Assembly: GCA_020091685.1 (NCBI GenBank)
Contig: CM034605.1
Coordinates: 24,582,470-24,646,469, forward strand
Length of the DNA: 64,000 bases
Direction of reading: 5' to 3'
DNA from: Lutjanus erythropterus
Taxonomy: Eukaryota; Chordata; Actinopteri; Lutjaniformes; Lutjanidae
The notes under the pieces are model-generated. The model saw only the letters and a program-made list of their open reading frames with translations. It had not been told where the DNA came from and did no database searches. A program made the position numbers and the translations under genes. Positions 36,134 through 48,892 of this stretch are shown here, piece by piece; position 1 is the stretch's first letter, and every line of letters begins with the position of its first letter.

Positions 36134-39100
36134 TCATTTTTTTCGGAAGAACTTCAGATAAACCACAGCACCTAGAATGGCCAGCTCCATTATAATGATG
36201 ACACCTAATAGCAGCTTGTTCGTCACCACCCTACAAGACAATGACAAAAGAATAAAGTTTACAATGAGGAGAGGTTCTGGTTTTTTTTTTTTCCCCACAA
36301 GCATTCACAGACGACGCCGATCATGTTAAAAGAAATGAAGTAATATACAGCAGGTCTGCCGGGAGAAAACTGTTACCACTTTGTTGAAATTACAAATTAG
36401 CTAAATAAATTACTTTTGAAACATTCAGTGAAGTGACATTTGCAGGTTGCAGCTTCTCAGATGTCAGGATTTGATGCTTTTCTTTGTCATTCATGACAGT
36501 ATATCGAATATAAAGCTGCAACAATTAGTCGAATGATCAATTAGTCGATTTGACCAAAAAATATTGAAGTATTATTCAAAAGATTTCCTTTTTTCTGACA
36601 AAACAAGACATTTAAAGACATCACTTTGAACTGTGAGAAACTGGGATGGACATTTTTCACTGTTTTCTGACATTTTATGGACCAAACGATTAATCTAGAG
36701 AATAATCAGCAGATTAATCAATAACAAAAACAATCGTTAGTTGCACTCCTAATTGAATATCTTTGGGTTTTATGGTTTAAGAAACAAGATATTTGAAGAC
36801 GTCACCTGGGGCTGCAGGAAATTAGCTCAGACATTTTTCACTATATTCTGACAAAACTCAAGAAACTCACATTTACCATTTAATTTAGCTCATCAATAAA
36901 AGTAAGACGAATTAAATGTATAACCTCTTCAGGGGCAGCACTTACCGCCGTGCCATGGCACGAAGAATTTTTCTGCTTCGACTGAGGTTTTCTCCAGTAT
37001 TCACCAACTACAAAATAAACAAAAGACAGAACAGATTTAAGCTGACAACAGCAGAGTGTTTTTACTTCTTCCAATACCGATGTAATAAAAAAAATAGAAT
37101 AGTAGAATTTTTCCTGATATATAAGAAACTGAGTTCAGTGCTAACTCTGTTTCTGGTGCGGTCCAGCTGTTCCCTCTGCTCTCCCAGCTCCTCGATGATA
37201 TCTGTGCCGATCTGCTCTGTCTCGTTGGCGATCCGCTGACTTCGTTCAATACTCTGGCTGGCGTTGTTCAGAGACTCTGTGCCCTGCAGCAGCAAGGCTC
37301 TCTGGGACTGCAGGTGTGTCTGCACAGGTGGACAAAAATGACAGAGCCAACCAGGGTAAATGACACAAATTGTGACAGAAGAAGAAGAAAAAACATTGGT
37401 AAGAGAAACAAACACTCTCAGACATGACCTTAGATATCAATTTGTTTTGTCAAATACATTCCAGGGGTTATTTCACAGTGACATTTCTTCCTTTCATGCC
37501 AGCACTACTAAACATTTCCTGCTTTTAAATGTCCTACAATGTCCTAGTCTATTAATCAATCAAAAGGAAATTAGTTGCAAGCTATTTTGATAATCAGTTA
37601 ATAGCTTCAGTCATTTTTCGATCAAAAATGTCAAGCAGGTTCCAGTGTTTTTACATGTGAGGATTTGCTGCTTTTTTTGTCATTTCTGATTGCAAATGAA
37701 GAGCCTTTGGAATTTGGACTGTTGGCATATCAAAGTTCACAGCTTCACACTCACACTTTGTTGGTTCTGTGATGCATAGATGCCGTGATGAATTCCTTCC
37801 CCTGGCTGGGAAGAACCAAAGCCTGGAGCAGAGTTTTTCATGTCCCTCTTCAGCTTGCCCAGATCCCGGCGGTACAGACGCAGCTTTGTAGTCATAGTAT
37901 TTCGGTGGGAGACCGGGGCAGCACGCAGCTCGTCTTCCATCCCTTGTAACTGTACACATAAGAAAACTGCAATGTGTAATTTCAGAGAGAGAGGCAAGTG
38001 CTTTCTCTGTAAAGTGCATGGACAGCACACTGACAGAAATATGTAATATTATAGTGATAACTTAACAAACTAAACTGCAACAGCATATTTATGGTATTTT
38101 TAAGGAGATAAATGGCAAGAAAGACAAAAAGCAGAAGTCATCAAAACCTCATCTTCCCCATACCAGTTTCTCTCTAGTTTCAATACCAGCAGTGGGATGA
38201 ACATTTACTGCACGAAGACAATTTTTAGGGCGGCTGAACGATTCTGAAAGAAAAATATCTTCCAGAACTGAAATTCTGGAGGGAATGATAATTTTTATAT
38301 AATTATTCTCATGTACATTGAAAAACAGAGTAAATTGTGGTGTGACTTTTCTGGCGATCTGTGCCAATAAAGAGGTTTTCTTAAGTCTGTAATATATGTG
38401 TAGGCCAGGACAACTCTGCAGCATGACAATATTTAACTAAAAATGGTATTTTGAACTGATTTTGCCTTTAATAAATATTGCGCCTCCTGCAAACTGCAGT
38501 AGACCATATTGACATTTTGATTAACTGTTCAGACCCTAATTATACCTAGAATTTATGCTATGTACTTCATGCTATACTTCAACTCCACCACATTTGAGAG
38601 AAAGTATAATATTAATATTTTGTATTTTTCTAGAATATTGTATGACCATTGTGTTTATTTACTTTGCAAAATGATATTTAACGTATAAAATATATTTTAG
38701 CTTGTGAAAGATGATGCATTGGTATATTGTAACTACCAAAATCATAAATTAATTTTACAGTGCTTATTTTCTTTAATTTGATTTTAACAACCACTTCCAC
38801 CTACACAATTTTTATAATCTTTTTTTTTTTTTTACTTTCGCTTCTTGAAACTGTTACAGAGGTGTATTAATTAAACTGAAACAACACCTCTTTCAAACAG
38901 TTTTAAAAAACCAAGAAGGCAGGATTTGTTGTTGTCACTTGTGTATTTGACTGCATTAATTTGTACCTAAAAAAAAACTGGCAACTCAGTGTTTAAGACA
39001 ATAAAAGCGAAGTGGCATTTCTTCTTTCTTCACTGTTAATAAACAATGATGTTTAACTTTAACTATCTCAAACGGCATATATGACACAAATAAAGTGAAT

Positions 39101-39512
39101 ATAGTGAAGGTCAAACATTCAACTTGAGGGACAGAAAGACACACATATTTTGAGAGGAGGGGAACATAAAGTTAGTAGTTAGCTTGCAGGTATCACTTCC
39201 ACAACACATAAACAAACAGGAGAGCAGCTCACCACTTCCTCAGCCTCCCCCTGCCTCTCATCAAAAGTCCTCACCAGCCTCTTTCTCTCCTCTGTGAACA
39301 CAAGTTCCCGTTTTACAACACAGAAAAAAAAACATCTCCCGAAGCTTTTATTACTCTGATCACACAGTTAGTAACGTTAACATTAGCTGATAAGACAACA
39401 ATATGAAGTGTTTACCTCCGTGGCATCTCAGAGCTCTCTCTGGCATTAGCTTCAGCTCATCGTACAGCGATCTGTAGATTTCGTGTAACTTCTCGAATTC
39501 CTCCGACGACAT
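36134..39512 (-). CDS. vti1b: Vesicle transport v-SNARE Vti1b
   Basis: Qb-SNARE of late-endosome and lysosome fusion complexes (with syntaxin-7, syntaxin-8 and VAMP7/8 in mammals). Six exons (minus): 39416-39512, 39233-39291, 37755-37949, 37146-37319, 36946-37007, 36134-36230, joining in frame to 227 residues (human 232). The N-terminal three-helix domain begins MSSEEFEKLHEIYRSLYDEL. The SNARE motif spans about 134-196 (LQGTESLNNASQSIERSQRI...), with the zero-layer glutamine at about Q165 in LGEQREQL. A single C-terminal anchor follows (LLLGVIIIMELAILGAVVYL, about 202-221) with a basic FFRKK tail. For exon 3 two donors overlap (GTGTGA and GTGAGT); only GTGAGT at 37754 keeps the frame. The gene converges on arg2 and diverges from rdh, as in the human locus. 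Confidence 0.96.
36495..36760. repeat. Interspersed repeat (ATTAATC family) in vti1b intron 5
   Basis: Starts 'agctgcaacaattagtcgaa' and ends 'caatcgttagttgcactcc', with the 'gacattttatggaccaaacg' core. Its two ends are inverted relatives of each other, so it behaves as a MITE. It is the cleanest of at least three copies here (others at 865-1110 and 16450-16810; a fragment at 37560-37690). Confidence 0.65.
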
Positions 39513-39900
39513 TTTGGTCTCCTTTTCTCGACAAACTACTTTGTCCTATATAAAACACTAATTACAGTCACACAACTGTGAGTTAATCTCGTAGTTTTGC
39601 TTTGATGATAATCAGATCCCCGGGACTTTTCCGCATGATGGTCCTCGTGATGCAGTCAGTGCCTAAAACTCCGGACCAAAAATCAAACATAATAACGTTT
39701 TGTTTAATTTATTTTTCGCTTCAAAAATAACAAATACCACATATTACATGTTCTATAGAAATATAATTACGGGAATGATGCCAAATCTTGGTGAAAACAA
39801 CTGAAAAAGCACCCACTTAGCAATTTTATTCAGGCGCTGCGCAGACAGCTTTCAGGGCGCCTTCTGGGAAACGAAGTTTTAAAGACTATACCGGTAAACT
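39513..39900 (-). promoter_or_regulatory. vti1b: vti1b 5' UTR and probable promoter
   Basis: CpG-bearing sequence upstream of the vti1b ATG. At 39850-39885 the minus strand reads 'cgtttcccagaaggcgccct', partly resembling a ZNF143-type core (TCCCAGAA). The start site is not defined. Confidence 0.35.
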
Positions 39901-40889
39901 GACAGGGTATTTGTACATTTATCTTGGATAAAATTATCTACAACCTTTAGATTCTACTGGAAAATGCATTATTTGTTTATAACACTATAAAAAGTATTTC
40001 ATAAATCACCTTTTTTTTCAAAGCTAACGTCCATAAATGTAAATTTGCTGAAGTAAAACCTCACTTACATGTTTTCCTGAAAGAAATGGAGCTCTATAAT
40101 AAGACAACAACTTCAGCACACTGGGTGCTCCCAGTTGAATGTTTTGGCTTGCGTTACTTTATGTTTATTTTTGTTGACGCCTTGTATGTTTTCTTTCTTT
40201 CTTCTATTTATCCTTATATTCGCCTGTTTATGTATTTACTTATGTATCTGTTGACTTATTTATTTGTATCATTGTATTAAAATATAAAACAGATTCATTT
40301 AAAAAAAAAAAAAGACCAATAAACACTACAGAGTTCTTTAATTTCAGGTTTTTATTTTTTTTTTTAAACCTTGAATGTAAGCTTAATTTTATTTATCCTT
40401 CCCCTTTTCTCTGATTTCAGCTTCTCAAATTTAAATATTTTCTCGATGTCTTGAATGTATTTTGTCTCGTCTGTGAAGTAGGCTAAAATGCCCTATGTTG
40501 TTTTCCTGATGAGAGGAAATAAAAACAATAAGACGGCCTGTTAACTCTGCCGAAATGCATTTATTTCTCATTTATAAAGTATTTAACATGTGTAAATGGT
40601 TTTAATAATACACCAAAATAATATCAGGTGATTCTGAAATGGTATGATGATGATGAATGATCAGGAGCCTTCATTTATGCACAAATTATCTCTTGCCAAG
40701 ATTTATTGGTGAGGCCTGTTGTGAATTAGGTTGCAGTGGTTTGTCATTAGAAAAAAGTGGGTCCCCAGAGGGAAAAAAATGGGAAATGGGACATTAGACT
40801 GTCCAAAATTGAGGTGTCAAATAGGGTGGCAAGTCATCTGTTATTGGTGGCAGGTGACACCCCATGTCACTCCTCTAGATCTGCCCCTG

Positions 40890-41190
40890 AATTGGTGTAA
40901 TCTTAATGTAAAATATAAACTGCCTAATTACCTGACATCCCTCATCGCATGGCGTCCTAATCTCTACCAGACAAGATCTCAGGATTGGTTAGTCCTTAAG
41001 GTGCCACAAGTCAAAACTGAACAAGGAAAAACTGCTTTTAGCTATTGTGTGCCAAAATCCTGGAATAAACTTCAGGAGACCTCCTTGGGCACATTCAAAG
41101 ATAAGTTGCATGAGTTTGACACTGAGGGCTGTGAATGTTTTATACAGGTTTTAACATGTCTTTTAACTGGAATTATTAATTGATCGATAT
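40890..41190 (+). mobile_element. LINE (L2-like) ORF2 3' end fragment
   Basis: A frame inside 40731-41183 reads ...LPNYLTSLIAWRPNLYQTRS...VPQVKTEQGKTAFSYCVPKSWNKL...TFKDKLH. This has the layout of the C-terminal tail downstream of the reverse transcriptase in fish L2-type elements: 'P-YL', then 'TRS', 'G-AFS--APK-WN-LP', then 'FK--L'. The reverse-transcriptase core is absent, so this is a 5'-truncated insertion between vti1b and rdh. Confidence 0.7.
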
Positions 41191-41393
41191 GCTGCTATTG
41201 ATGGTGGCTGTTTTTGAATTGCTGTTTTATTGTTTTGTTTTGTTTTTTAGCAGTTTTTTATTGTTCTGCGATTTTGTATGAATTACTTTATTTCAAACAT
41301 AATATATAAAAACAGATATAAAAACAAACAAACAAGAGTAACGTAATATAATCTAATAATATAGTTATATAAGAAATATAATATGATAGAATA

Positions 41394-41394
<1 letters not shown>

Positions 41395-41445
<51 letters not shown>
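41395..41445. repeat. (AAT)17 microsatellite
   Basis: Seventeen perfect AAT units (51 bp) about 100 bp upstream of the rdh promoter motif. The poly-Leu/poly-Tyr open frames on the minus strand are products of this repeat. Confidence 0.97.
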
Positions 41446-41447
<2 letters not shown>

Positions 41448-41549
41448 TAAGGATGTCGGGTAACTCCATAGATATACAATTATAGCCAGAAATCTATACA
41501 TTCTACATCTATGAGCAACTGTCAGTCTTTCTGCAGCCACACAGTAAAA

Positions 41550-41568
41550 ACTACAATCCCATGATTCC
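41550..41568 (+). promoter_or_regulatory. ZNF143/SBF-like promoter motif upstream of rdh
   Basis: 'actacaatcccatgattcc' closely follows the ACTACAAnTCCCA...TGC pattern of ZNF143/SBF sites. It lies about 130 bp upstream of the rdh ATG. The core CCCATGATTC is shared with the rbm25 promoter. Confidence 0.5.
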
Positions 41569-41699
41569 GTGCGCGGTGTATCTTTCACCCCCACTACGCT
41601 CTGCACCCCTTTCTGCTTTGACATCAGCTGTTCAGCCTACAGAGCAGAACAGTAGCATCCTGCTGAAGACAGTGGAGAGGAGCGCAGATCCGAGGTGTG

Positions 41700-44600
41700 A
41701 TGTTGTTTTTATTAATAGTCGCTGGACTCGGAGTCGTCACGTTACTGGTCATTTTATTTGCTCCACATATACGGTGAGTGGCGTTTTAAAAATACACTCA
41801 TTCATTCTCGTATAATTGCAGCGTTTAACACATCACGGGTAGGTTGTTACTTGGTTGACAGGACGTTACATTGCACTGATGCGGTAATTAACGATCAGGT
41901 TCATTTGAGAAGACGTCGTGCTCATATTTGACCCAGCTGATCGACATTTTGGAGGCTTTATTTTCCACCTCGTTTTTATTTCACTCGACGCTGGCTGATT
42001 TTCTGAGCAGAAAAATCAATGAGACAGGATGATGGAGCTGTGGGAGTTTTAGCACAGAGATGAACCGGGAGTCCTCCATCAGAGCCGCTCGGGCCTATCA
42101 GGAGGCTGCGCGTGGGAGGAGTCACATCTGAACGCATTACTACAGCGGAGCTATTGGTTAATGTGGCTGCTCTGCTCGGTGGCGTGGGTCGCACCACTCA
42201 GGACTGTTCATTATCCAAGTTTCTCTATGAATAATTAAGCCAGACTGTCCATGTGTCCAACCCCTAATGAGGACATGTACTCACTTGCAGAAGAGGCTGC
42301 TTCTCACTTATATGGATCTGTCTGTCTGTCTCTCACGTTAATCATTTGTGTCAACAGGACATATGCAGCAGGAGGAGTGTGTCAGTCCACAGCCAGGTTG
42401 GAGGGGAAGACAGTCCTCATCACTGGAGCCAACACAGGGATTGGCAAGGAGACTGCCCTGGACCTGGCAATAAGAGGTGACTCTTTTTTTTGGTTTTAAA
42501 GTCAAATACACCCACAATCTACCCCCTGACAACGAGAGAAGACAGTCGCCTCCTCTTTAGGGCTGTGTTAGTAAGACTAAAATCAGTAAATATGTGAAAA
42601 TATATTAATATATATCATTATATGAGATAAGACATCACACAGTATCAATATATATTAATAAAATATATCAATATATACTGTGATGTGGGCAGCGGACTGA
42701 AAATCTGTACTCAAGTACAAGTACTGTGACATTGCTAAAATATTACTCAGTTACAAGTAAAAGTACTGGTGTTAGAAAAATAATGAAGTAAAAGTACAAA
42801 GTAATCATCACAAAAACTATTGAGAGTATTAATTACTTCCACCTCTCCAAACTAGGGCTTTCTTGAATCAGTAGCTATAAACGTTAACAATTGATCAATC
42901 GTTAATAATTTATAAGATGCAGAACACGTTTATTTCCTTATTTTCAATTGTCTTTTTCTTTTTTTTCTCATTTTAAGTCTAAGTTTAATTGTGTTTATTC
43001 AACAAACGGTTCCGTCAGACAACATAATTAAAATGAGATGTGAATTGCTGCCATGACTGTTGATTGAAAATCCATGAATACATTTTAATTGGTTTAATTC
43101 TTGACAGCAACTGATCGATTACTGATTAATCATTAACATCCTTACTCCCAGCGTGTTTTGCTGCAGCATTTTATCTTGTTTTTAGTTTGTATGTCAGTGT
43201 TTTCATTGGCCTGTTGGTATGTAAGATTTGTAATGGAGGCAGGATATTTTACAGTTTAACAACAAACCTTATTATCTAAAATGATATCAGGGCACTGAAA
43301 CGTTAAACTTCCACCAATATTTTTAAATAGAGCAAAATATATGTATATATTTAACCTGAATTAATATAAAGCTATACTATAAATCTAACAAATAAAAACA
43401 ATCTGCATTATTTTATTTTACACTGGAAGTTTAAAGCAGATTTGAAACAACTTCAGTGTGTTTCAGTTATACATCCTTTATGTAGGTTTGGTCAATGTGC
43501 CACTCTCAGTTAAGACCAACGCATAAATCAAATATTATCCTAAATGTCAGCCAATACGACGGCATATTAGGACCGATATAAAATTAAAAAAATTAAGCTA
43601 GGGCGAGAGGGGTATTTTTTCAAGAATAAAAATCTGAATTTCAGAGTTAAAGTCGGATTAAAGAGATTAATTTACAAGAAAACAAATCACAAATCTGCTT
43701 GAATACTGAGTTAATGATCTTTGGTTCACTGCGCCTTCTTATAACAACAATCCTTTGCTAATAAATGAATTAACATAGTTTCTGTTGTGTTCATAGTTTA
43801 GCTGCTGCTTATGTTTCCCGTGACAGGGGCTCGGGTGATCATGGCATGTCGAGATGTGGACAAAGGAGAGGAGGCCGCGGCCAGTATACGAGCTGCGTAT
43901 CCTAACGCACAAGTGGAGGTTCGAGAGCTCGACTTAGCGGACACCTGCTCGATACGAGCCTTCGCACAGAAATTCCTGAGAGGTGAGCACGGGGCATCTG
44001 TCTGACACCTACAGAACCCTGCTTGTATTGTTCACAGCTGCCATGTTTGTGACTATGATGCTCTCTTCTTCAGAGGTAAACCAGCTTCATATTCTCATCA
44101 ACAACGCCGGGGTGATGATGTGTCCCTACACAAAAACAATCGACGGCTTCGAGATGCATATTGGAGTCAATCACTTGGGTAAGACAGAGCTGAAAAAAGA
44201 TCGGAAAATTCTGTGCACTATAATCAGCCTACTGAAGCTAAAATGACTGGAGTTGAGGCTAATAATTCCTAATATTTTATTTACTCTGCTGTAGATGAGA
44301 TCAGAACATAAGTCTGGAGGTTTTAGATACATTGCATAAGCGTACTTTGGGGTTTCATTTTGACTTAACCCACTTTTGGATCCTGATATAGTATTTTAAA
44401 AATAGCTGTTCTACAGTTTTTATAGTGGCAGGGTTGTGTTTTGTTTTTACAGTCAGGTTAACAGAAACACTGACTGTACGTCTGCGTGTTTCTTACTTCT
44501 GGCAGGGCACTTCCTGTTGACGTCCCTCCTGATCGGGCAGCTGAAGCGCAGCGCGCCAGCCCGGATCGTGGTGGTCTCGTCTCTGGCACACAACTTTGGC

Positions 44601-47600
44601 TGGATCCGTTTCCACGACCTTCACAGCCAGGGGAGCTACAACAGCGGATTAGCGTACTGCCAGAGCAAACTGGCAAACGTGCTGTTTGCCAGAGAGCTGG
44701 CACGCAGACTCAAAGGTACAGGAAAACACGCAAACATGGGAGAATGGACGGATGAGCAGCTCTGAATAGTAACAGAGAGAGGATTACGGATGCTTTGTGT
44801 CTAGAATGGACCAACAACAACTTTAAACCAGCCTTTGTTTTGGCAATGTTGGTGTTTCAAGAATTGAATTTTTATTCCAATTTCATTGGAATAAAAATTC
44901 TCTTGAAGAAAATATCTGAAAGGGATAGTTTGGATTTTGTTTAAGTGGGGTTGCATGACGTATTTATCCATAGTCAGTGTATTACCTGCAGTAGATGGTG
45001 GTTGGCACGCTCCCCGTTTGGAGAAGCAGCAGAGGTAACGGTGTAGGAAGCTAAGCAATGCACTGCTGTGGACGGGGTCAGCAGCAAAATGTATTTTAGC
45101 CACCTAGAAAAAAATTAATATTAGTCATATGCTACATTTAGAACATTTTCAGTGCTTTAGCCTGCTGTCAGACAGCCTTTTCAGATGGGAAGCTGCTGTT
45201 ATATAAGCCATATATCACTCTCTCCAAACCAACCAAACTCCACTGACAAACGCAGGAATTTAACCTTGCAGAACACAGAAGTTGCTGTTGTTCCGCTGCT
45301 TCTATTGGTCAGTTTGTTTGTGTCATAATGTGACTTTGGTGAATCCGAACGGACTTTTAAAACACTGAAGTCATGTAATAATACAAATAGAGCAAACGAT
45401 CGAGGCAGCAGGAGAGTAAAATTACTGTTTTTGTCAAAGGAGTCTGGTGGCTTTGGAGATAGAGGTTTCTGGCTTACATAACAGCAGTTTCCCATCAGAA
45501 AATGCTGTCTGACAGCAAGATAAAACACTGAAAATATCCTAAATATAGCATACACTTATACTGATATTGATTTTTTTGGTGGGTAAAATATGTTTTGCTG
45601 TTGACCCTGTCTACAGCAGTACATTGCTTCACTTACTACACCGGTTCTCCTGCTGCTTCTCCAGTCAACTGCTGTCTACTGTAGGTAATACGCCGACTAT
45701 GGATAAGCATCTCATACAACCCCGCTTCAAAAAATCCAAACTATCCCTTTAAACTTCAGCTCAAGTTCAAGCAATTTATAATAAGCAACAATAATCAGCC
45801 TGTTGGTGCAGAAAGACAGAGGAAAAAACGTTGCCCTCAGTGAAGTATACCTGTTGTCCTCACAGGTACTAATGTGACGGTGAACTCAGTCCACCCGGGG
45901 ACGGTGAACTCGGACCTGACCAGACACTCGACTCTCATGACGATACTTTTCACCGTCTTCTCCATGTTCCTAAAAACGCCACGGGAAGGAGCACAGACCA
46001 GCATCTACTGCGCTGTGGCAGAGGAGCTGCACTCAATCTCTGGGAAACACTTCAGGTAGGCGACAACAAGCTGGAAAATTTGTTCGCCTGCTTGCGTCAC
46101 TTCAAAGACCCGGGCGTCTGAAACTGGCTCTGGCTGCAAATTCCCCCATTTGTTATTCCCAGGTTGAATTATTCACATTTTAACGGCTGAAGGGAAATGC
46201 GCCAGGAGGTATCAAATTATGCAACAAACTTGTTCCTGAAGAAGTAGTTTGGTAACCTGATGTCAACTTCTTTATTAAAAAATAATGATTCATTCCCCAG
46301 TTTCTTGTGAAAAACTACTCAACCCACAAGTTTTAGTGTTACCAAGGGAAAGCTGCTGGCTTGAAAACTTAGCAACAAGACAGAGGACGCACCATTTGTC
46401 TACATCAGTGACTCCCAACAGGGTTTTACCATTAGACAGTTTGTAATTTTTAATAATTATTTTACTGTGTGCTATTACTCTTGGGCACAAAAGAAATAAA
46501 TAGTTTAATTCTCCTTTAAGGCAGAATCTTAATCTACAACATATTCCTCAGCTCTTTATTGTCTACCCACACACAGTCTCACTATTATTACTCTTGAAAA
46601 CGAGAGAAGGGAGAGGACTGTCAGTCCCTCTGCTGAGATGAGTCAGAACGATATACTGACAGACGGTAAGATGTGGGCGGCAATTCAGAGGTCTTGAGCC
46701 GAGCTGTGGAGGAGTTCTTTCCCTTTTATATTGCTTGTAATCTCAACAGCTATTCCCCTGCAGTTGATTAATTTAGTTTTCTTAAACTTTCCATCCTCTC
46801 GTATAAATGAAAGGGGTCAACCGTTTTTTTCTCTCCTCGTTTCACCAGGGTCGACAAACTTCTTCTTGCACTCCTAATCACTGCTTGCTTGTTATAATGT
46901 CTAACTAGAGGGAGAATAAGAATCAATTACACCTACATACTGGAAAACGCCAATTAATGAGGCTAATTATCTGACATTTTGAGATAATTAGCATCAGATG
47001 ACGCCTGCGCTCATATGGCCAACTAAGAAAAAAAATGTACGCGGACACATTTGCAAGCGGCCTTGTCAGCGGCTGCTGTGGAATGACGTTAGCGCTCCGC
47101 CTTGTGAGTTTTCGTGGGAGAGAGGTGAAGAAGTTAGTTTTGAGCTCTGTGCTACAACTCTCCTACAACCCTCCCTAAAGGTTTGCCAAAAGTGCCTCAG
47201 CCACCACTGTCTTTTCTAAATGTTAACATATTTCTCCTGTCATCCTAAATGACGGCAGATCTTATCTAAAACTGTTGCTGACTAGCATTAAATATATATT
47301 ATGAAAAAAGTACAGAACAATGCAGTTGAATAATTGCAGTTGCCTCAGACATACTGTACACCACTCTCCTTTAAATACCAGTCATGTTCTAAAATCTACA
47401 GCATAACCCTGTGCATATTTCTACTTCTTTAATTAATAAAATTAAATCTAAAACAACTATTACTAGCTAAGGATAACCATGTGGATTAGATTATAATTTC
47501 TTTGTTTTGATGTCAGTGGTATATATCAGCCACCCTGCTCTCGAAATATCAGCATCAGTCATTAAAAAAAACAAGAACATACTGGTCTACCTCTGAGAGT

Positions 47601-48892
47601 CTACAGCCAAGCTGGTGGCTCTGTCAGGCTGTACTATATGCTAATGCTAGCATAGCAACATGCTCACAACGACAATGCAAACATGCTAATATTTAAGTAA
47701 AATGTTGAACTAAGATTGTAAACATGGTTAACAGTTTAGCATGCAAAGTGCAACTAAGGCTGACCTGTTGGTGCTTCATGCAAAAGTCAGGGAATCACGA
47801 AAGTTATGACAATTCGTCCTTACAGAGACACAAATGTTTGCACTAAATTAGACTTTCCAATCTCAACTACACATCACGGTCATTAGGAGTCGCCCCCTGG
47901 GCACCATGTGTATTTATTTTATTTCAGATCTGTGGCGATCCCTCCAACAGTTAATTAAATATTTCACATTCCTGGACCTAAATGGTGGACCAGCTGACAG
48001 ACCGACACTGACATCACCAGTGACATGCAGCTAACATGACTGAAAAATAAATAAATAAATTAACTTCTCATGGCTGGTTGGTTCAGTTCAAAGTTTTTAA
48101 CTGTTCATATCTGATTTTCTAAAATGACTTGAGGAAATTACCCTCTTAGAACCACTGGAAAGAAGGGCGGCCATGTTTCCGCTCTACTCCTTTAACTCTC
48201 ATCAGAGTAGCATTCATTGAAAGTCACCACAGATTGAAGTGATGTTTCATTATATGTAATTTACTGGAAATTTAAAGGGCAAAAAAGGCAGATAAGAGGC
48301 AAATTATCTTGATTTTGCTATCTTGTTGAGCACAGCACCTCACTGTCCTCATTTTAAGTACCCCTTTGTAAAATTAAACATGCATCTTCAAGAGCTCAAA
48401 CACGGGAAAGCAGTTATTTGAGCTCTCGGCTCACATAGCTCAGTGAAGAATCGGCAGACTGCTCCTTCTCTCCCCTCTCATTTTCCCAGATTATCAATCT
48501 GGGTGATCTTTTTTATCTCTCGTAGACTTCAGCAGAGCTGGCACCAGGCAGAGCATTTAAACACTGGCATTAGGACGTAATGACCCCTTCCCTTCTTGTG
48601 TAGTTTCCTGAGTATCTGCATCTGCCTGAGTCTTCACTTTCAAAAGCGTCAACAGATAAAATAAATGAAGATACTAAACATTATTATCGTGCACAAGGTC
48701 AAAGAGAAATGAGATCCCTGCTCGCAGACTGATGACTCACACCATCATTAGCCGTTATGTAATAATCATTCCCCCTCCTCTCATTTCAGTGACTGCGCCC
48801 CTGCCTTTGTAGCCCCACAGGGCAGAAGTGAGGACACGGCGAGGAGACTGTGGGACGTGAGCTGTGAGCAGCTCGGTATCGAATGGGACTGA
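41700..48892 (+). CDS. Retinol dehydrogenase, RDH11/RDH12-like (short-chain dehydrogenase)
   Basis: Membrane-anchored SDR that interconverts retinaldehyde and retinol with NADP(H); RDH12 protects photoreceptors. Seven exons: 41700-41773, 42358-42476, 43827-43982, 44074-44178, 44506-44715, 45866-46055, 48790-48892. They join in frame to 318 residues (human RDH11 318, RDH12 316). An N-terminal hydrophobic anchor ([20 protein letters not shown]) leads to the Rossmann fold: TGANTGIG at 47-54, NNAG at 126-129, catalytic S177 in VVVSS, and Y202/K206 in YCQSK. The C-terminus ([14 protein letters not shown]) matches the family. Position next to vti1b and zfyve26 equals that of mammalian RDH11-RDH12. 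Only one copy is seen here, so whether it is called rdh11 or rdh12 cannot be settled, and no symbol is given. Confidence 0.93.
42477..43826 (+). other. rdh intron 2
   Basis: A 1.35 kb AT-rich intron. It contains short 'atatattaata' repeats (42600-42690), an 'aagtacaagtactgtgacat' tract of the fish 'AAGTACT' type (42710-42810), and an old inverted 'gttaacaattgatcaatcgt' / 'gatcgattactgattaatca' pair (42890-43140). No exon seen. Confidence 0.5.
44919..45750. mobile_element. Palindromic dispersed element, copy 3, with long terminal inverted repeats (rdh intron 5)
   Basis: The clearest copy of the family. The left end 'aaagggatagtttggatttt' and the right end 'aaaatccaaactatcccttt' are inverted. 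Homology continues inwards through 'catagtcagtgtattacctg' / 'taatacgccgactatgg', the 'agtacattgcttcac' block and the 'ctgtcagacag' block. The total is 832 bp. No coding capacity and no clear target duplication, so the superfamily is open. Confidence 0.75.
46056..48789 (+). other. rdh intron 6 with interspersed repeat
   Basis: A 2.7 kb intron before the terminal exon. About 47610-47850 is a diverged copy of the repeat at 4660-4930 (contains 'ggctctgtcaggctgtacta', 'ctaatgctagcatagcaaca', 'cagggaatcacgaaa'). The remainder is unclassified AT-rich DNA. Confidence 0.5.

Noticed and set aside
40731-41183. 150-codon plus-strand open frame as a host gene
   Set aside because: Its second half has the layout of a LINE ORF2 tail and there is no flanking exon structure, so it is annotated as a mobile-element fragment.
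41283-41624. 113-codon minus-strand frame with poly-Leu
   Set aside because: It is produced by the (AAT)17 microsatellite and its flanks, not by a gene.
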